From NCBI GenBank assembly GCA_964017065.1, contig OZ024785.1, positions 12,045,086 through 12,109,085 of the forward strand: a DNA stretch of 64,000 nt. Reading direction: 5' to 3'. How positions within the stretch are numbered: position 1 is the first letter of the stretch; every line of letters starts with the position of its first letter. The notes beneath the pieces were generated by a model. It was given only the letters and a program-made list of their open reading frames with translations. It was not told the origin of the DNA and ran no database searches. A program made the position numbers and the translations under genes. Of the stretch, positions 44,140 through 55,043 are shown one piece after another. The stretch is from Haliclona indistincta (taxonomy: Eukaryota; Porifera; Demospongiae; Haplosclerida; Chalinidae).

Positions 44140-45025
44140 AAATGGAATCTCTGAAATCTGCTGAAATCTAGCGAAATCACTGAACAAATGCTTGCAACCA
44201 TATAAAAGTATTCACTTGTTGTACTGTACTGGTTCTGTAAAAGCTACTATGTAAACACACTATAAAATCAATGTGGCAGGCTAAACGTGTTGTTGACCAA
44301 AAGTCACTGTGTTTTACTGACGACGATGATGGAATGAGTTTTCACACACAGCTGCTTGATTCTTATCCAAAGTTGGAGACAGGAGGGGGGTACGACAATT
44401 TGATGTCACTTCTTTAAATGTTGTGTATGCCTGTTCTATAGGTACGAACTGTTGAGAACGAATAGTCGTAGCAATACGACATTAGATGTCGTTGACCAGC
44501 TGTTTTGTCAGGCTAGACAAGCTTGCAGACGGCCATTACACAGTAAAACTGGCAGATGGTTGACCGTTATAATCCTCTCTGTCATAGTGACACACCATTT
44601 CATAGTATCTGGTCTTCCATTAACACAAACTGTCAATCAGATGATGATAATGATGACGTTGAAACACTTCCATCAACGACAGAACTTGCTGCTACTGTCT
44701 CCGTACCGCTACGACGTATAAGTCTCAATCGTAATCGACTGAATTGGCTAATACCCACATTTTGACTAAGGAGAGAGGAATTGTGATAAGCCTTGCTAGC
44801 TAATAATGTTTGTGTTTGTATTATCCCTTTGATGATTCGCACCTTTAACCACTAGAATAGAGTGTAAACCATCTGGCTTATGGTGAGACTCATAAGTGTT
44901 TGATTTTGTATATAAGGCAACCTTTCTGTTTGTGTATACTTGCTATTAATTTTATGAAACTATTTATTTACAATCGTGCAAATACTACAGCCTAAATGCC
45001 AAAAAAAAATGAATTATTGCATTAG
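44140..45025. other. Uncertain coding scraps
   Basis: A frame at 44452-44721 (TTLDVVDQLFCQARQACRRP) and a second at 44556-44765 (PFHSIWSSINTNCQSDDDND, VPLRRISLNRNRLNWLIPTF) overlap. The second has a Ser/Thr/Asp-rich composition that could be a real C-terminus of the PHD-containing gene, but no splice join was found. Otherwise AT-rich. Confidence 0.25.
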
Positions 45026-45439
45026 ATGTTTGGTGAAGACCCATCGCAAGTCATAATACATTGCAAGAATGCTCACACAGCTATCAACATCACAGCAGAA
45101 TCAAACAAGAATGCTCACACAGCTATCAACATCACAGCAGAATCAAACAAGAATGCTCACACAGCTATCAACATCACAGCAGAATCAAACAAGAATGCTC
45201 ACACAGCTATCAACATCACAGCAGAATCAAACAAGAATGCTCACACAGCTGTCAACATCACAGCAGAATCAAACAAGAATGCTCACACAGCTGTCAACAT
45301 CACAGCAGAATCAAACAAGAATGCTCACACAGCTATCAACATCACAGCAGAATCAAACAAGAATGCTCACACAGCTATCAACATCACAGCAGAATCAAAT
45401 AATACAAGGAAGCGTTTAAGGAATGAAGAAACAAATTAA
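45026..45439 (+). CDS. 137-codon ORF made of eight 14-residue repeats
   Basis: MFGEDPSQVIIHC is followed by eight copies of KNAHTA(I/V)NITAESN and a basic end TRKRLRNEETN. It is entirely dependent on the 42-bp array at 45065-45400. NIT and ESN give many N-glycosylation-like sites, but no signal peptide is present. All three forward frames are open, so translation cannot be inferred. It may be an exon of a larger gene or not coding at all. Confidence 0.3.
   Translation: MFGEDPSQVIIHCKNAHTAINITAESNKNAHTAINITAESNKNAHTAINITAESNKNAHTAINITAESNKNAHTAVNITAESNKNAHTAVNITAESNKNAHTAINITAESNKNAHTAINITAESNNTRKRLRNEETN
45065..45400 (+). repeat. 42-bp minisatellite, eight copies
   Basis: The unit AAGAATGCTCACACAGCTAT...CAGCAGAATCAAAC repeats eight times with only an A/G change (ATC/GTC) in units 5 and 6 and a final C to T. 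The length is a multiple of three and no unit contains a stop in any forward frame. Confidence 0.95.
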
Positions 45440-45625
45440 ATAGCGTTTTACAGTAAGAAAAACAAAACATTTTACACCGGAAAATTAAGTAAATAAGTGC
45501 CAAAATTTTAATAATGATGAAGAGCCATTCAAACAGATTAAATTAATAGCATTTTACTGTAAGAAAAAAAAAACATTTTACACCAGAAAAAATAAGTGCC
45601 AAAAATAATGAAGAGCCATTCACAT
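45434..45625 (+). repeat. Imperfect ~100-bp tandem duplication
   Basis: AAATTAA.TAGC.TTTTAC.GTAAGAAA, CATTTTACACC.G, AATAAGTGCC and AATGAAGAGCCATTCA occur in both halves (from 45434 and from about 45537). Confidence 0.8.
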
Positions 45626-47540
45626 GTGAAAGACCTATCTATCAAATTAAAAATAAGTTCACAAACAAAATTTAAGAAAGTTCAAACAAAATTGAAGCAC
45701 AATGTTACTGAATTCAAAAAAATCTAACTAAATAACATGGTACATTATTTTAATAACATGTTAAAAATGATCACATAGTGGCGTATAATATTATAATAAC
45801 AGTTAAGTAATATCAGGAAAAATTACATAATAGGAAAAAGAGAAATAGACTTGTTTTTGAAGTAAAACAACACTTAATTTCAAAATGGATAGTTGTCTTT
45901 TGTTTCTTAAAATAAATAAAAATGGAGAATTCAAGTAAAATTAATGTTTCATCATCAAATGATATAGAGAAGAGTAAAAATTCAATAAAGGAGTTAGTAT
46001 ATCAGAATATATTAAGTCAGCATTATGAAGATATCTTTCAAAGCATGATCATGAAGAGATATTCACATTTATTTGCTGCTATCGACTGACATAAGTGCCC
46101 TTTCATCATGGATATCTGTTGTACGCTTTATAAGAAAAAAATGTAGCATTCAGTAAAGTCATTGTTTTAAAAATTGAAGTTAAGAGTGTTCTGTACTCAG
46201 CCTTAGCAGGATATTCTGTTGAAAACCTCATTCTTCATCGTTCTCACTTAAGTATAATGATTTTGGAGTCATCACTTCTGTCTTGTTAACGACAATGAGT
46301 TCAGCACTTGGTCACCGGCTTTAGTCCCTTTCATTATTGACATACGATCATAAGTACACGTGCTTTGGTCTCCAAGAACACAGATAAACAAAGTGGGCAT
46401 AATTATTTAAATATTATTTTTATGACTTGTTGTTCTCAGAAGTCTTCAAATCACATCAGAACCATTTGACATCATGTCCACTCCAGGGGAAAACATGTGA
46501 TAAAAAACTCAACTGCAGAGACATTTCTTTTTCTTTCGTCTAATTTCATAATCTTCAATACCTCTATCGTGTAGAGGTGACCCTTTGCTCAATTTGGGCA
46601 CAAAAACTAAAAGATCCTCAGAAGATCAAATGCTGACAAAGTTGCTAACAGGAGCTCCAATAGTATAGAACATATCGCCATTCTAAGAATATTTTCAATA
46701 ACTTTTATGACTTTATGGCTTTTATGGCTCGTTGTCATATTAGCAGATAACTGTACAATCCTTGAAAAGTAAATGAAAACTTACAAATAAGAACAAAATT
46801 AAAATGTAAAATTATTCTATCAAAACTTGGACTGGTACAAGAGAAATCAAGAATGACAATACGCTATACCAAATACAAGTGGATGAAGAAAAACAACAGA
46901 AAAGAAATAGGTCAACAAATAGAGCAGGACGCGTGGCCCTTAAAGAAAAAAAAACAATTCTTAACTATTCCTCAACAAAAGAAAATTATTATTAATTTCA
47001 CACAAGTACAAAAGAACAGCAAAGAAAAGAAAGTAACGTCAATCAAGCTAACAAGCAAAATAATTTATTTATACTAACCACAAAGAAGGCATGTTAAGGC
47101 ACATACAAAATTCTCCATGCTCAACATTGTCTGTTGTCTACATCACAAAGGTTCAAAAACTGTCACTAACATAAAGGCACACTTGTAAGATTAGACTGTT
47201 TCTAGACTTGTAAGATTAGACTGTTTCTAGACTTTTTCTATTTTATTTGAATTGTCAGATTATTTGGAAGTAGTTTTCTGTGTAATCCAGCTCTCAAGGA
47301 CAACAGGAGATGCTACCACAAGTCACAAAAGTGAACTGCATGCCTACCTAAGCGCTGTTGTTCGTTCATTGCTTTCTGTTGTCAGGGCAACTATTCTATC
47401 ATGTGACCACGCCTCCGTTACACGCAATGAATGGCGATTCTAAGTCACTGAAACTAAACGCAGGAAACATCGTTGAAACAGCAATGTAAAGCAACACCTA
47501 GTAAACACCAGTGTTGTTTTGCTCCACCTACAACAGCTCA
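45626..47540. other. AT-rich non-coding DNA
   Basis: No gene is recognised. An exact 25-bp tandem duplication (ACTTGTAAGATTAGACTGTT...) lies at about 47183-47232. The lysine-rich frame at 46853-47077 reflects A-rich composition. Confidence 0.5.
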
Positions 47541-47616
47541 ACAAATTCAACAAGCAAAACAAGCCGCAATACCACAAAATACACAAAAAGATACTAAATG
47601 GTGCATGAAGATTTAG
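47541..47616 (+). repeat. Dispersed repeat shared with 22656-22731
   Basis: This is the second copy of the repeat described at 22656, with a few substitutions. Confidence 0.8.
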
Positions 47617-47657
47617 TCTTGCTAGATTTGCATAGATTCAGTTTTGTAAAATGTACG

Positions 47658-47735
47658 TGTAGTGCGGACGGGATTAAACTGGTTTCGAATGCGCATTGAA
47701 CCGCATTAGAGGCCTAGTGCGGACAAGCCTTCAAC
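47658..47735. repeat. Fragment of the MITE family at 34838-35331
   Basis: GTAGTGCGGACGGGATTAAAC, GAATGCGCATTGAACCGCATT and CCTAGTGCGGACAAGCC match the TIR and interior motifs of that element. Confidence 0.6.
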
Positions 47736-47988
47736 TACTGTTGATGTCCGTGTACTCTTGCTTATTATTATCAGGATAATCATCGTCAGTTTAGAAAAAA
47801 ACACAGAAGCAACAGAGTTTAGGCCGGCTAAGTATGCAACAATGAAGCATTGTACAGATAATTGCAAGTCACCTGTCGGCGGCGTTTAGTCTAAGAGCGC
47901 ATTAATTGGAATTTACTCGAGTATATCGAGCGATGAGTGCGCGAGTTAGTAGGCGGCTAAGCGCACGTGATCAATGTAATCTGAGCAC

Positions 47989-48815
47989 ATGGCCATGGCT
48001 GCCTCGATGGCTACCAAGTTCAGCGTTCCTTGCAGAGTTTTTAAGTCCACCCGGAAGGCCGAAATAAAAATTTTCATGCTGCGCAATCTGTCTCAAAGCA
48101 ATTTTTCTTCGTTGGATCACCTAAAGGCTGAGCTATCATCTCAGCTAGGCGAAGGAGTTCTTTCTCCTGATCGAGAATATGATGTTGGGTTCATGAAAGG
48201 TACTTCAAAGCTTTCTATACACTCGGAAGATGATCTGAAAGAAGTCTGGAGCAAGATCGCGCGTGGAGTAGCGTGCACTCTCTGGTGTGAGTTGGCTACT
48301 ATGATGGTTCAGACTCTGACCCTGACAGCCTATCTCCTCCGCCTACCAAAAAGAAGAAAGTGAGTGCAGTCGACGAAAAAAATAAACGTGTGCAAGACCT
48401 GATGCAATCAATACAAGACAAGCACGGCGACAATTTTACGAAAATTCAGTACAGATTGTGGGCCGAGATGGTTGACGTGGGAACTCACAAAAGTTTGGAT
48501 GAAGCTCCGTCAGTGCCTATGTTCTCAAGTAAAGGAGGAAGGCAAACCCAAGCATCTGCTTTGACCCATGCTTTTACAAACATGGCGTCCTCAATAGCAT
48601 CTGCACTATCAACGACACCTACTAAGCCTTCATCTGCTGGATCATCGTCATCACCTGTTAAAGTAGTTCAACTTCGTAGCCAATATATACAACAACTGAA
48701 AGATATCCATTCACTTTATGAAGCTGGGGCATTGAGTGAGCAAGAATATACAGAAGAAAAGGATTTGATTCGTGCTGAGCTGAAAGCAATCACCCCGAGA
48801 CGACAGTCATTATGA
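47989..48815 (+). pseudogene. Second gene of the mariner element: PB1-like N-terminus, SHOCT-like C-terminus
   Basis: Frame 47989-48363 reads KFSVPCRVFKSTRKAEIKIF, then EYDVGFMKGTSKLSIHSEDD and LKEVWSKIARG...TLWC, a PB1-like fold (ubiquitin-like interaction domain). The downstream frame (48320-48815) reads YYDGSDSDPDSLSPPPTKKK, KVSAVDEKNKRVQDLMQSIQ, a Ser/Thr-rich linker, and YIQQLKDIHSLYEAGALSEQ then EYTEEKDLIRAEL, which looks like a SHOCT oligomerisation motif. The two frames are offset by one base near 48288, so a single indel separates two halves of one protein. A nuclear-type KKKK patch lies at the join. The role could be transposase partner or host-factor binding; this is inference. Confidence 0.6.
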
Positions 48816-48894
48816 GCATGGACTAACAACGTTAACAATCATGCAAATTGTGCAACAGCATTATTTAATCACTTCATTATAATATTCAATTCTA

Positions 48895-49950
48895 TTATTC
48901 AATATATCCTGAATCTTTAATGTATGACAAGCAATGTTCTTGGCTAACTTCAGCAAATGCCATTGAAATCAGTACACGGGGATTAGCGGTAGATTGAAAA
49001 ACAGTATCGTTGAGTTGAATTGAGTGTTTTACTTCTGCAAATACCTCCTCCACTGGATTCAGATCTGGACTGTATGGTGGCAAAAACAGAACCAAAGCAC
49101 CAACTCCTCTTATTGTAGACTCAATCTCCTCAACATGATGAATCGATGCATTATCCATTATCACAACAGACTTGGGATTTGCACCATTGAATGGCATCAA
49201 CAGAGGTAGTAAGCTGCGCCGTACATAGTTCAAAAACTCATCGCCATTAACATTGCCCTCAGTTAAGTACACATCCTCTAGCCCACCATCAAGTGACATC
49301 GCAGCTATAGCAGTGTACCGTTTCCCCCAAGACTTGAATGTAAAGCTTCTAGGTGTCATGCCTCGAAGACCATATCCATACTGGCGAACTGCATTACGTC
49401 GATCACATCCAGTTTCGTCCAGCCAGATGAACATAGAAGGGTCATACACAGATACTTCAGCCATAAACGCCTGCCTAGCATTGTCACTTCTTTGCAGAGG
49501 TAGATGCTTGATCTTCTGGTAAGTGAACCCTAACCTATGCAGTGTACGACAGATTGTGGAAGTGTCGACTTGAATTCCACTAACTTGGAGCATTGTCTGT
49601 ATTTCATGCAGACATACACCAGGCTTATTTAACACAGCTTGAACGATCAAAGCCTCCTCTCGATCAGTCAGCATCCTAGCAGGCCCGTTCTTCCTAACAA
49701 ACTGAGCGACGTCTCCGGTAACTTTGTAGCGTTCTACATATCGCTGTACAGTCCGCTCGCTAACGAAGGTAAGAGAGGCTATGTCTGCAGCTTTCAGTCC
49801 CCGTATTTGGCTCATGTAAACAATGCGCCAGCGTAGATCATCGGAGTATGCCTTGCCGATCGTCACCATTGCCGAGATCATAGTGAACGTGATGTAATAA
49901 TATGACCTGACACTCGCGTTGCTCGACAATAAACTCGTGTAAAATTCCAA
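48895..49950 (-). CDS. Tc1/mariner-IS630 transposase, DD34E
   Basis: This 351-codon frame encodes the cut-and-paste enzyme for the 2147-bp element. The methionine in AMVTIGKAYSDDLRW or the preceding MISAM may be the true start rather than the first ATG. The N-terminal helix-turn-helix pair contains LKAADIASLTFVSERTVQRY and LHEIQTMLQVSGIQVDTST. Catalytic residues are in FIWLDETGCDRRNA (first D), VVIMDNASIHH (second D) and PPYSPDLNPVEEVF (E, 34 residues after the second D). No stop or frameshift is visible, so it may still be active. Confidence 0.95.
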   Translation of the reverse strand: MEFYTSLLSSNASVRSYYYITFTMISAMVTIGKAYSDDLRWRIVYMSQIRGLKAADIASLTFVSERTVQRYVERYKVTGDVAQFVRKNGPARMLTDREEALIVQAVLNKPGVCLHEIQTMLQVSGIQVDTSTICRTLHRLGFTYQKIKHLPLQRSDNARQAFMAEVSVYDPSMFIWLDETGCDRRNAVRQYGYGLRGMTPRSFTFKSWGKRYTAIAAMSLDGGLEDVYLTEGNVNGDEFLNYVRRSLLPLLMPFNGANPKSVVIMDNASIHHVEEIESTIRGVGALVLFLPPYSPDLNPVEEVFAEVKHSIQLNDTVFQSTANPRVLISMAFAEVSQEHCLSYIKDSGYIE

Positions 49951-50344
49951 TTGATGCGCTCTTAGACTATACGTCGCCGACAGGTGACTTGCAATTATCT
50001 GTACTGCTACGAGCCATATATTTACATGCTACATGCGACGAGCGGCAAATATTTTCGATTTCGTACTGATTTCGACAAAGTAAGTGTTCTATGTCTAGAC
50101 AGATCTCTAATTGCTCATTATTTGGTCGTGTGTACCTAGACAAGCGGCCAAGTAGATGCAGCAGCTTGCCTGAGCGTGGTTGGATCCACAACAATACTTC
50201 AAGCGTTGTTCGCATTAATGCATAAATTTATAAAGGCGGGCCAAGGGCGGTGTCTTGCAATTATTCTCCCGCTTTTCAAAATCTGACGCATGCGTATGCA
50301 ATCCGCACCAGACTCTCTAATAGCCACCCACGTAACCAGCCCAA

Positions 50345-50363
50345 GAGCCTGGGTACGAGGCTA
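50345..50363. repeat. Right end of a TAGCCTCGTACCCAGGC repeat
   Basis: GAGCCTGGGTACGAGGCTA sits at the junction with the DUF3504 fragment that follows. The same motif ends the element at 59781-60027. Confidence 0.65.
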
Positions 50364-50544
50364 CATCGAGACCTGCATCCCGACATGCTGCAACTGGTAA
50401 CACCACCTGATGCTACAGCCTATCTTATTTACACTGAACCAGGGTTGAAGAATCGGCAAGGTGGCTTAAATGAACGGAAAGTTACGAACAAGTCGGTGAA
50501 GTGTTTTGCCAATGATGCTGATCCAAGCAGATACTGTATTTGAC
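50364..50544 (+). pseudogene. DUF3504/Crypton-like C-terminal fragment
   Basis: The frame reads RDLHPDMLQLVTPPDATAYL, IYTEPGLKNRQGGLNERKVT and NKSVKCFANDADPSRYCI. The YTExxxKNRxGGL and P-x-R-C/Y-C motifs are DUF3504 hallmarks, C-terminal to the part kept at 23052. It begins sharply after a MITE end and stops at a TGA. A fragment only. Confidence 0.65.
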
Positions 50545-51910
50545 TGTACCACAAGTATATGGCATTGCAACAGAGGAGCTTCCCGTAGTGCAACTAAATA
50601 GCGAGCAGCCGGTGAATCTACGTTCTTTCAAGTGCAGCAGGTGACAGACAGCGCATGTCACTCATGGCAATCTGACACTGTGCACCTGTAACGAAACCGG
50701 TCACAATTACAATCACCTTCTTCCATACTTTTTCACCAAGGCATGAAACACGAAGCTAAAAAGTTAGAAAGCACAATCTCTCTACATACAGCACAGTCAG
50801 TATCTAAGCTTACACCCGGCAAGGCTAAGTATTTTCCTACATATTTAAGTGCTTCTTTCAATGAAAACGATAGGACTTTTCATCTTGCGAATGAGTTGAT
50901 CGATTACATTGGCGATGAGACAGTGTTAATTCATCATCACTATTTCAGATGGGTAATTCAATGCCAAACTTTTTACATTTAGGCCTGGAAACAACCCCCA
51001 AGCTTTTTGCATTCTCTTCTTTTTGTTGGATCTCCAGATATGTTAATACGAAAGAATTCTGTTTTTATTTGGTCCAGTGATAGTGATAATAGTGACTGAC
51101 TTGGCGCCTGAGAGCTGTCACCAGAGATCACCTTTGAAGTCAGATTCACTTCTTAATTTCCCCCAGAAGTTGAGTCAGCTTCTAGCAGTTCAACAATAAC
51201 TTGAATGATTCACGACATTAATATTAATCACGATATTACAGCAATGCAGGCTGTGCTGTCTGGCAGCAACCATAGCTGTAATATCGCGTACGAGCAGCAC
51301 TCGGCAAAACCATCGCATAAATACCTGCACAGATGGCAGATGAGCTTGCTTGAGCAGTTTTAGCTTCGTAACTTTCGCACAACTAAAGAAAAGTGTTTAT
51401 AATCAATTGTACTCAGTCTTCACAGGGCAAGCTCATCGCTCCACGATGGCTAACACTGCGTTACTGAAATGTGATTCGATGCCTATCGATAGGCAAACAA
51501 ACTACACGCAACAGCTCTGTCTGCACGAATACCCATGGCTAGAAATATACAGATACTTGCTAAAGCCATGGATATCATTAATTCTAGTATCACGTATACG
51601 GACTATTAGAGTGAATATACATAAATTCAGTGATTGCAATAACGGCCGGTCATCGGACAAAATCCGAACGTTTTAGTCAAGTGATAGGTCATGTGTACTG
51701 TTGCTCGGATAAAATGTCTGACCAAGTGCGTGGTGATGCTGAAGCGACACAAAAGAGTTATCACCGTTCTGTGCTAAAAAACAACAGTCGACAAGTGGAT
51801 TATGGAAAGTGACAGAGCACTGAATATGTGGCCGGACTTGCAAAAAGGGACCACTTGGCGCAATTTATCTAATACTATAGCTACATTGCGCATTCAAGAA
51901 TTACTTAATG
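50545..51910. other. No gene recognised
   Basis: A 108-codon frame at 51350-51676 and a 79-codon frame at 50743-50982 show no domain. A short open block at about 50982-51100 ending FIWSSDSDNSD could be a terminal exon, but nothing supports it. Confidence 0.35.
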
Positions 51911-52035
51911 TATGGGCGTGTCCACGCTACGGGAAATATCCCTCAGGAATTATTGATAGCGCCCGAGGGGCGTAGCCCCGAGGGCGCTATCAATAATTCC
52001 TGAGGGATATTTCCCGTAGCGTGGACACGCCCATA
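51911..52035. repeat. 125-bp near-perfect hairpin at the left end of a DUF3504 element
   Basis: Arms 51911-51971 and 51975-52035 are 61 nt each and pair throughout except for one GA/GA step. The loop is GTA at 51972-51974. The tip reads GAGGGGC-GTA-GCCCCGA, so it combines a GNA-type triloop with tandem G-A mismatches, both known to stabilise DNA hairpins. It lies 11 bp outside the TIR at 52047. A similar structure exists at 55044-55156. Confidence 0.95.
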
Positions 52036-52187
52036 TGTTAAATGATTTGTTACTAGGGAAGTCATAAGATCTAAGGCATCCTTGACGTACCATAGCAACA
52101 TCGACGTCATACAAATGTTTCCTAGCAACTATTGACGTCATTTGCAGCCTCGTGGTCGCTCAGTTTGCATAGCAAGTTTGTATAGCC

Positions 52188-52484
52188 ATGAGTTCTGAAG
52201 AACCACAGAAAAAGAAAAAGAGCCTCTCTCTGCCAAAGAAGCCTCAGAAGGATCGCTTTGCTGCTCCGACTAGCTCAGATGAGCTGAAGAAAGCGTGCGA
52301 AGGATACGTTCCCATTACAACCCAAAGGTGTACCACTTGGGCAGTTCGTGTTTTTGAGAATTGGAAAAGTGAAAGAGCAAAAAACAGCGAAGAAAACTGT
52401 CCTGACGATCTTTTTGAAGCAGGTTCTTTGCCAGCACTCAACAAGCTCCAGTCAGCCAATATGAGGAATATCAAGAGCTGGTGA
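52188..52484 (+). CDS. Truncated N-terminus of a DUF3504-type protein, 98 codons
   Basis: A basic start (KKKKSLSLPKKPQKDRFA) is followed by SDELKKACEGYVPITTQRCT, TWAVRVFENWKSERAK and CPDDLFEAG. This matches the helical N-terminal domain of DUF3504/Crypton-derived proteins (FVPxNTxRCTxWAxxVFxxW), the SAM-like core-binding region of tyrosine recombinases. The frame ends NIKSW-stop at what must be a deletion join, because the catalytic half is missing. An ATG 130 bp inside the TIR makes a sensible start. Confidence 0.65.
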   Translation: MSSEEPQKKKKSLSLPKKPQKDRFAAPTSSDELKKACEGYVPITTQRCTTWAVRVFENWKSERAKNSEENCPDDLFEAGSLPALNKLQSANMRNIKSW

Positions 52485-53351
52485 AGCGTTCAGATGTTTA
52501 GGACAAGTGAATAGTTTGACTTGCTGTTGCTACATTGATTGAGTTGCTTATCTGCTGTATTTGCTGTGTATTCTGCTACATTCAGTTATTTAATCACACC
52601 TATTTAGCATGAATATGTGCTATTGTAATGCTGACATTGACAGTTGTTCACGTGATCGACGCTAATTTCATAATACATCCGGTCTGCTATGAACTCGTTA
52701 ATGTTACGGGAAATAACACTGGCGCGGTGCCTTTGATCTTATGGCTTCCCGAGTAACAATGCTGATTACAATGGTACTTTTGGTTTAGCTATGCGTTGTC
52801 CCGTTGCCAAGATATAAAGCAGAACAGACACGCTATTATCAAAGCATTGTTCAGAGAAAACCGCGTTTCAATGCAGGATTCAATGCTGAATGTACAATTC
52901 CGTATACTATACACAACTCCGTGTATTCAATTTTTTGTACACGCCCACACATGACCAGTAAGCGCTCGTTTTCAGACTACACGCTCGTTTTCACTGCTAT
53001 TTTCGCTCATGGTGTTTAGACTAGCCTCATGTGCAAAGTTTCTTGTCTCAGTAGTGCGTTATAGTGACCTACAGCTAGCTAGCTGCTTTGCGTCGCCACG
53101 GCAATGAATTGCATCATTGCCACGCCTCTGTTTATTCGTTACGATGGCGGCTCTAGTGACTGAAAGTAAACGCTCGCCCTAGAGAAACAAAGGCGCATAT
53201 GAGCATTGCTGTTGCGCAAAACGATGGGCAAAGGATCCAAGTTTATGAAACTAACAAAATCTAAACTTTTGTAAGGTATCGGTTAGCAGCAAATTTTCGT
53301 TCAGTACACAAACAATAAATTGCGCCAAGTAGTCCATTTTCACAAATTCGG

Positions 53352-53580
53352 TCACATATATCAACATGGCTGAAGTATGATACAGATCCAAGTGACAAGA
53401 CCCAAGCAGTAGCGCTGAAGTGCTCAGTCTGCACGATGTTTAAAAACAAGCTGATGAGACGGCGAAACTACAGTTCAGCATTCATAAAAGGAAACTTGCG
53501 CACATCGAGTTTCAAGGACCATGCTGCTAGCGATATGCACACGCACACTATGCTACTGTTGAAAAAGCAATTATACCAAA
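53352..53580 (+). pseudogene. TTF-type zinc-finger fragment of a hAT/DUF4371 protein
   Basis: STWLKYDTDPSDKTQAVALK leads into CSVCTMFKNKLMRRRNYSSA, FIKGNLRTSSFKDHAASDMH and THTMLLLKKQ. The C-x2-C...H-x4-H pattern with K-x-S-S-F-K-x-H-x-x-S is the TTF-type finger before DUF4371 in ZMYM/ZBED-like hAT transposases. It may come from the same branch as 36960-37740, but from another copy. No body of the transposase follows. Confidence 0.65.
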
Positions 53581-55043
53581 ATGGAATGTGTGCATTATTT
53601 AGAATTAACCACAGGAATCTACAGATGTTTGCCAGTATCCAGAAGCATTAGTATGCGCACGTGATTGTAAGCTGTTATTATGCGCACGTGATTTCAAATG
53701 AGCATAGCTAACGTTCCATCGTGAGGCGTGGCTCAATGGCGCTAGCATACAGCACTAGAACTCATTCGTGGATTCTTTCTAAAATGGCATTGCGTAGAGC
53801 TTGATTACTGGTCTTACTTAAAGATAATGATCTTAGAATATTGGTTTAGCTATTTGTATAGTGCACTGCACACCAGTATCTGTGCTTTGTATGTCGTGAA
53901 ATCTAGGAAGAAGTAGCACAACTCCAGTATACAGCACACTTGTGCTGGATTCAGGAATCTTTCTTCTGTGAAACAGCTTAAATTTAAGCAAATTTCTTAG
54001 TTCTAGCTCTGACCAGGTCTCGTCAGCTCTATATTGGGTTTTGCAGATAACAATTGAGCTGTCTCTTCGCTCGCCGTTTTAAACGCCAAGATTTTGCTTC
54101 AGGACGTCTGTAGTAGGCTTGTCAATAAACTGATTGCTTGCACGAACAATAACTATAGTGTTTTCCACTGTTGAGAATAGTCACTACTTTCTCGCCCATA
54201 GCAGCTCAGGAACCCCTGGGTTGAATCGGGTAGATCGCATATTTGTAATCTGCTGTGCAAGAGCTTTCGATTCATACTAAATTCGTTAAATTCTGTCCAG
54301 AGAATAGCGTAAAATTGACAACTAAGATTCGCCATACATTTTGATTTGGAGAGAATTTACAAACCACAAGTCACATGACTGAATATTAATGCTTCCAACC
54401 TCCTCTGGCCAGTATCCTTACATAAGCTCGACCCTGCCAAGATGGAAGCTACTAAGCGCAAGTTTGATATTGCTGTCATGATATATAAAGAAAAGATTGC
54501 GTTTAGGAAAATGGCTCCACTCTGTTTAATTCTTCATCATGGATTTGTTTCAAATTAATTTTTGAATTTTATCCGATCAACATCCAGTCTATATCAGAGT
54601 AGTATAGAGAGCAACTTCTACCAGAGTGACAGTAGTGTTTTTGACGAGCCTGAAGAAAAGGGTATGCTGGGTGGGTCGGCTTTTAAATGTCTAAATTTGT
54701 CAAATAATTACAATTGTTCACGCTAGTGTGGCCATCCAACGTGGCAAAACTGTCGCAGTTCAAAGACATGATACAGAATTACTCGTTTAAACCGTCACCA
54801 AGTGTGGTAGTCGGTGTTAGGATAGAGTATTTAAAAGTTTGCCACTTCCCTTTACCAGCTTGTCAGAGTTGTTCAGGTTCGCTTATTTCGAGCGTATTGC
54901 TACAATTATTAAGCATTCAATTGTACAGATATACTTCGTCAATCGTGCATCTTAGATGCTGCTGCTTTAGTGGACTGGTCACTTTTGCACACTTCCAGTT
55001 ATGTGCTAGAAAAGGAGGTTAGTTCTGCAGTTGATATGTATTA
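53581..55043. other. No gene recognised
   Basis: I see only short ORFs. The TATGCGCACGTGATT motif is duplicated at about 53650-53695. Confidence 0.4.

Larger units (their letters stand above)
47855..50001. mobile_element. Complete Tc1/mariner-IS630 superfamily transposon, 2147 bp, two genes
   Basis: TIRs of about 65 bp begin CAGATAATTGCAAGTCACCT at both ends and differ at only a few positions. TA flanks both ends (47853-47854 and 50002-50003). The minus strand carries an intact DD34E transposase. The plus strand carries a second gene that converges on it, with about 80 bp between the two 3' ends. Most elements of this superfamily carry one gene. Confidence 0.95.
51911..52759 (+). mobile_element. 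DUF3504-carrying element 1 (hairpin + TIR), internally deleted
   Basis: The left TIR 52047-52078 (TTGTTACTAGGGAAGTCATA...) pairs with the right TIR 52728-52759 at 29 of 32 positions. The hairpin precedes the left TIR. Inside lie a GACGTCAT motif and an ORF that starts at 52188. The organisation matches element 2 at 55044-56052. Whether the hairpin or the TIR marks the true end is not settled by the sequence. Confidence 0.7.
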
